A stretch of DNA of 64,000 nucleotides from Bacillus pseudomycoides DSM 12442 (GTDB taxonomy: Bacteria; Bacillota; Bacilli; Bacillales; Bacillaceae_G), in the NCBI RefSeq assembly GCF_000161455.1, contig NZ_CM000745.1, forward strand, positions 4,268,720-4,332,719. The letters are read 5' to 3'. The notes beneath the pieces are model-generated. The model was not told where the DNA came from. It ran no database searches and saw nothing but the letters and a program-made list of their open reading frames with translations. Shown here piece after piece: positions 57,257 to 64,000 of this stretch. Both the position numbers and the translations under genes were made by a program. How positions within the stretch are numbered: position 1 is the first letter of the stretch; the number at the start of each line of letters is the position of its first letter.

Positions 57257-58066
57257 ATGAAAAAGGTATTACTTTCAGCACTTCTTGCTGTATTTGTGTT
57301 TGCATTAGCTGCTTGTAGCGGCGGAAAAGACGAAAAGAAACTTGTAGTTGGTGCCTCTAACGTACCGCATGCAGTTATTCTAGAAAAAGCGAAACCAATC
57401 TTAGAGAAAAAAGGGATTAAATTAGATATTAAGCCATTCCAAGATTACGTATTGCCAAATAAAGCACTAGCTGATAAAGATCTTGATGCAAACTATTTCC
57501 AACATATTCCGTATTTAGATAAAGAGATTCAAGAAAAAGGATACAAATTTGTAAACGCAGGGAAAATTCATTTAGAGCCGATGGGGATTTACTCAAAGAA
57601 ATATAAAAACTTAAAAGATCTTCCAAACGGCGGAACAGTGATTATGAGTAATAACGTATCAGAGCGTGGACGTATGTTAGGACTTCTGCAAAAAGGCGGC
57701 GTTATTAAACTGAAAGATGGCGTAGATATCGTCAAAGCGACAGAAAAAGATATTGTGGAAAATCCGAAAAACTTGAAGTTTAAAACAGATGTGGAGCCAG
57801 GTCTTACACCAAAATTATATGAGAACAACGAAGGTGACGCATTATTCATTAACTCAAACTATGCAATTGATGCAAAATTAAACCCAACAAAAGATGCAAT
57901 TGCTCTTGAAGGATCAGAGTCTCCTTATGCAAATATTATTGCGGTTCGTAAAGGTGACGAAAATAGAAAAGAAATTAAAGAGCTTGTAGAAGTGCTACAC
58001 TCAAAAGAAATTCAAGATTTTATTAAGAAAGAATATAAGGGCGCTGTACTTCCAGTAAGTGAATAG
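57257..58066 (+). CDS. metQ: Methionine-binding lipoprotein MetQ
   Basis: A 269-residue substrate-binding lipoprotein of the NlpA family. Lipobox ALAAC puts the modified cysteine near residue 20. The mature domain shows VVGASNVPHAVILEKAKP, LDANYFQHIPYLD and EPMGIYSKKYKNL, typical of MetQ. AAAGGGTG lies before the ATG. Third gene of metNPQ. Confidence 0.95.
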   Translation: MKKVLLSALLAVFVFALAACSGGKDEKKLVVGASNVPHAVILEKAKPILEKKGIKLDIKPFQDYVLPNKALADKDLDANYFQHIPYLDKEIQEKGYKFVNAGKIHLEPMGIYSKKYKNLKDLPNGGTVIMSNNVSERGRMLGLLQKGGVIKLKDGVDIVKATEKDIVENPKNLKFKTDVEPGLTPKLYENNEGDALFINSNYAIDAKLNPTKDAIALEGSESPYANIIAVRKGDENRKEIKELVEVLHSKEIQDFIKKEYKGAVLPVSE

Positions 58067-58072
58067 GCGTAG

Positions 58073-58106
58073 GAAAGGGCTAGGAAATTTCTAGCCCTTT
58101 TTTCTT
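58073..58106 (+). terminator. Terminator after metQ
   Basis: AAAGGGCTAG and CTAGCCCTTT arms, then TTT. Confidence 0.88.
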
Positions 58107-58194
58107 TATATATAAGAAGAAAAGTGTATCATAATAGGATGTGAGGGAAATGATTATATACATTTGTGAAAAAATTGTTACATTTTCTCAGCGT

Positions 58195-58223
58195 TTGCGA
58201 TATCATTTTATTTGATATAAAAT
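58195..58223 (+). promoter_or_regulatory. suf operon promoter with inverted repeat
   Basis: TTGCGA (58195-58200), 17 bases, TAAAAT (58218-58223). The spacer contains ATATCA-TTTTATT-TGATAT, and TGAGAAT is repeated just downstream, so a regulator may bind here. No clear Fur box is seen. Confidence 0.6.
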
Positions 58224-58301
58224 TAGAATGAGAATAAAATGAGAATGTGAATGTTTTAGGAATTTTTAAAATGTATATAGAGGATTAATGGAGGTATTGA
58301 G

Positions 58302-59087
58302 ATGGCTGGTTCTACATTAACGGTTAAAGACTTACATGTATCAATCGATGGTAAAGAAATTTTAAAAGGTGTAAACCTTGAAGTAAAAGGTGGAGAAATC
58401 CACGCAATTATGGGACCTAATGGAACAGGTAAATCAACTTTATCTTCTGCAATTATGGGTCACCCAAAATATGAAGTGACAGAAGGAAGCATCATCATCG
58501 ACGGTGAAGATGTATTAGAAATGGAAGTAGATGAGCGCGCACAAGCGGGTCTATTCCTAGCAATGCAATATCCAAGTGAAATTAGCGGAGTAACAAACGC
58601 TGACTTCTTACGTTCTGCAATTAATGCACGACGCGAGGAAGGCGATGAAATTTCTCTTATGAAATTTATCCGTACATTAGATAAAAACATGGAATTCCTA
58701 GAAATGGATCCAGAAATGGCACAACGTTACTTAAACGAAGGTTTCTCTGGCGGTGAGAAAAAACGTAACGAAATTCTTCAATTAATGATGATTGAGCCAA
58801 AAATCGCAATCTTAGACGAAATCGACTCTGGTCTTGACATCGATGCATTAAAAGTTGTATCTAAAGGTATTAACGAAATGCGCGGCGAAGAGTTCGGCTG
58901 CCTAATGATTACGCATTACCAACGTTTATTAAACTACATTACTCCAGACTTCGTTCACGTTATGATGAACGGTCGCATCGTTAAATCTGGTGGCCCTGAG
59001 CTTGCACAACGTCTAGAAGCTGAAGGTTACGACTGGATCAAAAAAGAATTAGGTATTGAAGACGAAACAGCAGAGCAAGAAGCGTAA
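58302..59087 (+). CDS. sufC: Fe-S assembly ATPase SufC
   Basis: A 261-residue ABC-type ATPase of the SUF system. Walker A GPNGTGKST, signature FSGGEKKR and Walker B IAILDEIDSGLD are intact. It forms the SufBCD scaffold complex in the cytosol. GGAGG lies before the ATG. First of sufCDSUB; sufD follows after 15 bases. Confidence 0.96.
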   Translation: MAGSTLTVKDLHVSIDGKEILKGVNLEVKGGEIHAIMGPNGTGKSTLSSAIMGHPKYEVTEGSIIIDGEDVLEMEVDERAQAGLFLAMQYPSEISGVTNADFLRSAINARREEGDEISLMKFIRTLDKNMEFLEMDPEMAQRYLNEGFSGGEKKRNEILQLMMIEPKIAILDEIDSGLDIDALKVVSKGINEMRGEEFGCLMITHYQRLLNYITPDFVHVMMNGRIVKSGGPELAQRLEAEGYDWIKKELGIEDETAEQEA

Positions 59088-59102
59088 GAGAGGAGCATAA
59101 AT

Positions 59103-60395
59103 ATGACAATCGGTACATTACCTTTCGATCAAGAAACAATCCGTCAGCGCGCAAGCGAAGTAAACGAAGCTGCTTGGTTGACTGAGTTCCGCTTACAAGC
59201 TCTTGCACAAGCAACTGAACTTCCAATGCCAACGCCTGATAAAACAAAAATCGATAAATGGGACTTTATCGGAAAAGGCCACACTGCTAAGCAAGAGCCT
59301 GTAAGTTCTTTAACTGAACTTCCAGAAGCAGTGAAAAATTTAATTGATGAAAATAACAGCGTACTAGTACAACGTACAGGTACAACTGCATTTGTTTCTT
59401 TAGCTGATGAAGCAAAAGAAAAAGGTGTTATTTTCACAGATATCGTAACAGCTGCAACTGAGCATGCTGAATTAGTACAAAAGTACTTAATGAAAGACGG
59501 CGTGAAAGTGGATGAGCATCGTTTAACAGCACTTCATGCAGCATTAATCAACGGCGGTGCATTTGTATATGTTCCGAAAAACGTTGTTCTTGAAACACCA
59601 CTTCAAGCTGTATTCTTAGTAGACGGCGAAGAAGCAAATGTATATAACCATGTATTATTTGTAGCTGACGCGAACAGTTCTGCAACATATGTAGAAAACT
59701 ACGTAGCAAATGAAACTGTTACAGGTATTGCAAACATCGTGGCAGAAGTAATCGTAGAACAAGGTGCACAAGTGAAATTTGGTGCAGTTGATCTATTAGC
59801 GAAAGATGTAACAACTTACGTAAACCGCCGCGGCGTTGTAGGACGTGACGGCCGTATTGAGTGGGCATTAGGTCTTATGAATGACGGAAATACAATTTCA
59901 GAGAATGTAACGAACTTAATGGGCGACGGATCATTTGCTGATACAAAAACAGTAACAATTGGCCGTGGTAACCAAACACAAAACTTTACAACTAAAGTTG
60001 TTCACTTCGGTAAACACTCTGAAGGATTCATTTTAAAACACGGTGTACAAACAGATAGCGCAACATCTATCTTTAACGGAATTGGTAAAATTGAACACGG
60101 TGCATCTAAATCAAATGCACAACAATCTTCTCGCGTTCTTATGTTAAATGAGAAAGCTCGCGGCGATGCAAACCCAATTCTTCTAATTGACGAAGACGAT
60201 GTAATGGCAGGTCACGCAGCTTCTGTAGGCCGTGTAGATCCAGTACAACTATACTACTTAATGAGTCGTGGTATTCCGAAGAAAGAAGCAGAACGTTTAG
60301 TCATCCATGGATTCTTAGCACCTGTAGTGAATGAGCTTCCAATTGAAGGAGTAAAAGCACAGCTTGTTGAGGTAATTGAAAGGAAAGTTCGCTAA
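59103..60395 (+). CDS. sufD: Fe-S assembly protein SufD
   Basis: A 430-residue SufB/SufD-family beta-helix protein (VYVPKNVVLETPLQAVF; SRVLMLNEKARGDANPILLIDEDDV; GHAASVGRVDPVQLYYLMSRG). It pairs with SufB and SufC as the cluster scaffold. GAGAGGAG precedes the ATG. It ends one base into sufS, so their translation is probably coupled. Confidence 0.95.
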   Translation: MTIGTLPFDQETIRQRASEVNEAAWLTEFRLQALAQATELPMPTPDKTKIDKWDFIGKGHTAKQEPVSSLTELPEAVKNLIDENNSVLVQRTGTTAFVSLADEAKEKGVIFTDIVTAATEHAELVQKYLMKDGVKVDEHRLTALHAALINGGAFVYVPKNVVLETPLQAVFLVDGEEANVYNHVLFVADANSSATYVENYVANETVTGIANIVAEVIVEQGAQVKFGAVDLLAKDVTTYVNRRGVVGRDGRIEWALGLMNDGNTISENVTNLMGDGSFADTKTVTIGRGNQTQNFTTKVVHFGKHSEGFILKHGVQTDSATSIFNGIGKIEHGASKSNAQQSSRVLMLNEKARGDANPILLIDEDDVMAGHAASVGRVDPVQLYYLMSRGIPKKEAERLVIHGFLAPVVNELPIEGVKAQLVEVIERKVR

Positions 60396-61615
60396 TGGAT
60401 ATTCATGAAATACGCAAACAGTTTCCAATTCTTGATCAAAAAGTGAACGGCAAACAACTTGTTTATTTCGATAGTGCAGCAACTTCTCAAAAGCCAATTC
60501 AAGTCATTGAAACGTTAGAACGTTACTATAAAGAATACAATTCTAACGTGCATCGCGGTGTTCATACGCTCGGTACGAAAGCTACCGATGCGTATGAAGG
60601 TGCACGTGAGAAGGTTCGCAAGTTTATTAACGCGAAATCAATGGAAGAAGTTATTTTCACGCGCGGAACAACAACTGCATTAAATACAGTAGCAGCAAGC
60701 TATGGCCGTGAAAATGTAAAAGAGGGCGATGAAATCGTCATCTCTTACATGGAGCATCATAGTAATATTATTCCGTGGCAACAAGTTGCGAAGAAAACAG
60801 GCGCAACTTTAAAATATCTTCCGCTTCAGCCAGACGGAACAATCTCATTAGAAGATGCACGTCAAACAATTACACCGAATACAAAAATCGTTTCTATTAT
60901 GTATGTGTCTAACGTACTTGGAACGATTAACCCTGTAAAAGAAATTGCAGAAATCGCTCATCAAAATGGTGCAATCATGGTCGTTGACGGTGCACAAAGT
61001 ACACCTCATATGAAAGTGGATGTACAAGATTTAAACTGTGATTTTTACGCATTATCCGCTCATAAAATGTGCGGGCCTACAGGTGTCGGCGTATTATATG
61101 GTAAGAAAGAATTGCTAGACAATATGGAGCCAATTGAATTTGGCGGCGAAATGATTGATTTCGTAGACTTACAAGATTCTACGTGGAAAGAGCTTCCGTG
61201 GAAGTTTGAAGCAGGTACACCGATTATCGGTAATGCGATCGGACTTGGAGCGGCAATTGATTTCCTAGAAGAAATCGGTCTTGATAATATTGAAAAGCAT
61301 GAACATGAATTAGCGCAGTACGCTTTAGAAAGACTATCAGAAGTAGATGGCGTTACAATTTATGGACCAAAGCATCGCGCTGGTCTTGTTACATTTAATA
61401 TTGATGAAGTACATCCGCATGATGTAGCAACAGTATTAGATGTAGAAGGCATTGCGGTTCGTGCAGGACATCACTGTGCACAACCGCTTATGAAGTGGCT
61501 AAAAGCTTCTTCTACAGCACGTGCAAGCTTCTATTTATATAATACAAAAGAAGAAATTGATACATTTGTTGAAGCGCTAACGAAAACAAAGGAGTATTTC
61601 ACAAATGTCTTTTAA
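60395..61615 (+). CDS. sufS: Cysteine desulfurase SufS
   Basis: A 406-residue PLP-dependent class II desulfurase supplying sulfur for Fe-S clusters. The PLP lysine is in SAHKMCGPTG and the catalytic cysteine in RAGHHCAQPLM. AAAGG lies before ATG 60395, which overlaps the sufD stop (TAATG). It hands sulfur to SufU. Its last 11 bases overlap the sufU start. Confidence 0.95.
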   Translation: MDIHEIRKQFPILDQKVNGKQLVYFDSAATSQKPIQVIETLERYYKEYNSNVHRGVHTLGTKATDAYEGAREKVRKFINAKSMEEVIFTRGTTTALNTVAASYGRENVKEGDEIVISYMEHHSNIIPWQQVAKKTGATLKYLPLQPDGTISLEDARQTITPNTKIVSIMYVSNVLGTINPVKEIAEIAHQNGAIMVVDGAQSTPHMKVDVQDLNCDFYALSAHKMCGPTGVGVLYGKKELLDNMEPIEFGGEMIDFVDLQDSTWKELPWKFEAGTPIIGNAIGLGAAIDFLEEIGLDNIEKHEHELAQYALERLSEVDGVTIYGPKHRAGLVTFNIDEVHPHDVATVLDVEGIAVRAGHHCAQPLMKWLKASSTARASFYLYNTKEEIDTFVEALTKTKEYFTNVF

Positions 61616-62036
61616 TAATTTAGATACGTTATATCGTCAAGTTATTATGGATCATTATAAAAATCCTCGTAACCATGGCGTGTTAGATGATAGTGTTACA
61701 GTTAATTTGAACAATCCAACTTGCGGCGATCGTATTCAACTTACGATGAAAGTAGAAGAGGGAATTGTTAAAGAGGCGAAGTTTGAAGGAGAAGGTTGTT
61801 CGATTTCTATGTCTTCGGCTTCGATGATGACGCAAGCAGTAAAAGGAAAGAAAATTGAAGAAGCACTTCAGCTTTCTAAAATTTTCTCTGATATGATGCT
61901 AGGAAAAGAGTATGATGACAGCGTAGATTTAGGAGATATTGAAGCATTACAAGGCGTATGCAAGTTTCCAGCACGTATTAAATGTGCAACATTAGCTTGG
62001 AAAGCGTTAGAAAAAGGCTTAAACGAAGATAAGTAA
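61605..62036 (+). CDS. sufU: SufU sulfur-transfer protein
   Basis: A 143-residue zinc-containing sulfurtransferase of the SufU/IscU family. The three conserved cysteines lie in NPTCGDR, GEGCSIS and KCATLAW, with the Gram-positive insertion after the second. It accepts sulfur from SufS. It overlaps sufS by 11 bases, with AAGGAG upstream. Confidence 0.95.
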   Translation: MSFNNLDTLYRQVIMDHYKNPRNHGVLDDSVTVNLNNPTCGDRIQLTMKVEEGIVKEAKFEGEGCSISMSSASMMTQAVKGKKIEEALQLSKIFSDMMLGKEYDDSVDLGDIEALQGVCKFPARIKCATLAWKALEKGLNEDK

Positions 62037-62084
62037 TGTTACAGGTTCCTAAACACGAGGTTATCTAAGGAGGGACATACCAAC

Positions 62085-63482
62085 ATGGCGAAGAAACTGC
62101 CAGATATCGGCGATTATAAATATGGTTTCAAGGATAAAGACGTTTCGATTTTCCGTGCAGGACGCGGCTTAACAAAAGAAATCGTTGAAGAGATTTCACG
62201 TATGAAAGAAGAACCACAGTGGATGTTAGACTTCCGTTTAAAATCACTGGATAAATTCTACGAAATGCCAATGCCACAATGGGGCGGCGACTTAAACGAC
62301 TTAGATTTCGATGAAATTACGTACTACGTAAAACCATCTGAGAAATCTGAGAAGTCTTGGGATGAAGTACCTGATGAAATTAAAGCGACATTTGATAAAT
62401 TAGGTATTCCAGAAGCTGAGCAAAAATATTTAGCTGGTGTATCTGCACAGTACGAATCTGAAGTTGTATACCACAACATGAAAGAGGACCTAGAAGCTCT
62501 AGGAATCGTCTTCAAAGATACAGATAGCGCATTAAAAGAGAACGAAGATATTTTCCGTGAGCATTTCGGAAAAGTAATCCCACCAACTGACAACAAATTC
62601 GCAGCATTAAACTCTGCAGTTTGGTCTGGTGGATCGTTCATCTACGTTCCAAAAGGTATCAAAGTTGATACACCGCTTCAAGCGTATTTCCGTATTAACT
62701 CTGAAAATATGGGACAATTCGAGCGTACGCTTATTATTGTAGATGAAGGCGCACATGTACACTACGTAGAAGGTTGTACAGCTCCTGTTTACACAACAAA
62801 TTCACTGCACAGTGCGGTAGTAGAAATCATCATTAAGAAAGATGCATATTGCCGTTACACTACAATCCAAAACTGGGCAAACAACGTATACAACCTAGTT
62901 ACAAAACGTGCTGTTTGTGAAGCAAACGCAACGATGGAATGGATTGATGGTAACATCGGATCTAAATTAACGATGAAATACCCAGCAGTTATCTTAAAAG
63001 GCGAAGGCGCTCGTGGTTTAACATTATCTATCGCGATTGCTGGTAAAGGCCAACACCAAGATGCTGGTGCGAAAATGATTCACTTAGCACCAAACACATC
63101 TTCAACAATCGTTTCTAAATCGATTGCGAAACATGGTGGTAAAGTAACGTACCGTGGTATCGTACACTTCGGACCAAAAGCGACAAACTCTCGCTCTAAC
63201 ATCGAATGTGATACGTTAATCATGGATAACCAATCAACATCTGATACAATTCCTTACAACGAGATCAAAAACGATCACGTTTCACTTGAGCACGAAGCGA
63301 AAGTGTCAAAAGTATCAGAAGAACAATTATTCTACCTAATGAGCCGCGGTATCTCTGAGCAAGAAGCTACAGAAATGATCGTAATGGGCTTCATTGAGCC
63401 ATTCACTCGCGAACTTCCAATGGAATACGCAGTTGAAATGAACCGTCTAATCAAGTTTGAGATGGAAGGTAGTATCGGTTAA
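62085..63482 (+). CDS. sufB: Fe-S assembly scaffold SufB
   Basis: A 465-residue SufB scaffold. VWSGGSFIYVPKGIKVDTPLQAYFRIN and VSKVSEEQLFYLMSRGISEQEA are diagnostic, and the VEGCTAP stretch contains a conserved cysteine. It builds nascent clusters with SufC and SufD. AAGGAGG precedes the ATG. Last gene of the operon. Confidence 0.96.
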   Translation: MAKKLPDIGDYKYGFKDKDVSIFRAGRGLTKEIVEEISRMKEEPQWMLDFRLKSLDKFYEMPMPQWGGDLNDLDFDEITYYVKPSEKSEKSWDEVPDEIKATFDKLGIPEAEQKYLAGVSAQYESEVVYHNMKEDLEALGIVFKDTDSALKENEDIFREHFGKVIPPTDNKFAALNSAVWSGGSFIYVPKGIKVDTPLQAYFRINSENMGQFERTLIIVDEGAHVHYVEGCTAPVYTTNSLHSAVVEIIIKKDAYCRYTTIQNWANNVYNLVTKRAVCEANATMEWIDGNIGSKLTMKYPAVILKGEGARGLTLSIAIAGKGQHQDAGAKMIHLAPNTSSTIVSKSIAKHGGKVTYRGIVHFGPKATNSRSNIECDTLIMDNQSTSDTIPYNEIKNDHVSLEHEAKVSKVSEEQLFYLMSRGISEQEATEMIVMGFIEPFTRELPMEYAVEMNRLIKFEMEGSIG

Positions 63483-63492
63483 TTTAAAAGTA

Positions 63493-63523
63493 GAAGCGCC
63501 CTGTTTACAGGGCGCTTTTTTAA
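63493..63523 (+). terminator. Terminator after sufB
   Basis: AAGCGCCCTG and CAGGGCGCTT arms around TTTA, then four T. Confidence 0.92.
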
Positions 63524-63724
63524 TTGGATGAAAATATATCAATCGTTTCTCCCGATATATCGGTGTTATTTTTGAAATAACGGTGTTTTGACACGATATA
63601 AAGACCTTGCGACGATGTTGGACATGTGAAAAGCCGCTGAAAAACTATCTAGTTTGAGTAAGTGAAAAAATTTTATCAATATACAAAAATTAAGATTTTA
63701 TGATATAATTTTTTAAAAAAGGAG

Positions 63725-63835
63725 GTGAGTATTTTAAGAGTTCTAAACCATGTTGAAGGAATAAAATTACTAGTGTGTTTATTAGTTGGTTTATGTACTA
63801 TTAATTATTCGTTTATTTCCTTCGCTGAAACATAA
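63725..63835 (+). pseudogene. Truncated secreted-protein start, degenerate copy
   Basis: Frame VEGIKLLVCLLVGLCTINYSFISFAET then TAA (63833-63835) parallels the gene at 63889. The TTG of the second copy corresponds here to TTA; an in-frame GTG at 63725 overlaps its own ribosome site. A stop at the signal cleavage region makes this a dead copy. It lies 155 bases before the second. Confidence 0.65.
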
Positions 63836-63888
63836 ACAAGTAATTTAGCTGATGCAACAAAATTATTCTAAAAAAGGAGTTGAGTTTT

Positions 63889-64000
63889 TTGAAAATTAAA
63901 AAAAGTATTAAAGGAATAAAATTACTAGCATGTTTATCAATTGGCTTATGCACTATTAATTATTCTTCTATTTCCTTCGCGGAAACAAAAACAGGTAATT
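63889..64000 (+). CDS. Secreted protein, 5' end only
   Basis: The first 37 codons of an exported protein cut by the window edge. It starts with TTG (MKIKKSIKGIKLLACL...), preceded by AAAAGGAG, and has a clear signal peptide with likely cleavage after SFA-E (ISFAETKTGN). Function cannot be judged from this fragment. A degenerate duplicate lies directly upstream. Confidence 0.7.
   Translation, partial: MKIKKSIKGIKLLACLSIGLCTINYSSISFAETKTGN

Noticed and set aside
1..64000. CRISPR array, tRNA or rRNA genes, prophage, insertion sequence
   Set aside because: No regularly spaced identical repeats with unique spacers, no cloverleaf-type sequence, and no transposase or phage structural genes were seen.

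Overview
The window is a low-GC chromosomal segment of a member of the Bacillus cereus group. Evidence: blocks syntenic with B. subtilis (ytbDE; metNPQ-yusDEF-gcvH-yusI-fadEAN-yuzL-fadM; sufCDSUB), AGGAGG ribosome sites, several copies of a bcr-type intergenic repeat, a Dps very close to the B. anthracis Dlp-1 type, a second methionyl-tRNA synthetase, tandem nupC genes and a thioester-domain surface protein. I see no tRNA, rRNA, CRISPR array, prophage or intact insertion sequence, so this is mostly core chromosome.

Layout. 0-3 kb: the ytbD-ytbE efflux/aldo-keto reductase pair behind an HxlR-type operator (its regulator seems to lie just outside the left edge), then bioY. 3-10 kb: a secreted thioester-domain protein, an NAD(P)H-binding oxidoreductase, an AGCS amino-acid symporter and two tandem nupC nucleoside transporters. 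10-18 kb: a frameshifted DUF418 gene, ferritin, a MazG-like hydrolase, a LOG-family enzyme, Dps with a perfect PerR box, a MarR/pirin pair and an extracellular M4 protease. 18-28 kb: yitW, a radical SAM/SPASM enzyme, a Fur-box region that may encode a small RNA, a methyltransferase, a Met-T-box and MetRS2, an EamA exporter behind a transcription attenuator, a DedA protein, an XRE/DUF3169/M50-protease cassette and a YitT protein. 28-38 kb: a small membrane peptide plus yidC arranged like mifM-yidC2, a secreted 49-residue repeat protein, a Thr-T-box with steT, an MFS transporter, a TrmB-type regulator and small proteins. 38-48 kb: proline dehydrogenase, a D,D-carboxypeptidase-like protein, yuzL, the fadN-fadA-fadE beta-oxidation operon with a FadR box, and a second XRE/membrane cassette. 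48-64 kb: CotF-like proteins, L-LDH plus an EIIC-like protein, a PAP2 enzyme, yusI-gcvH-yusF-yusE-yusD, a SAM-I riboswitch with metNPQ, sufCDSUB, and a tandem pair of secreted-protein starts cut by the right edge.

Much of the window is about sensing and RNA- or translation-level control: two T-boxes, one SAM riboswitch, one attenuator of unidentified ligand and one likely ribosome-arrest regulator. Metal and redox functions recur (ferritin, PerR-Dps, Fur box, Suf, YitW, an MhqR-type box). The most striking candidate is the 94-codon membrane peptide upstream of yidC: its 3' end forms one arm of a hairpin that captures the yidC Shine-Dalgarno sequence, the logic of B. subtilis MifM, with no obvious sequence likeness to MifM as far as I can judge from memory.
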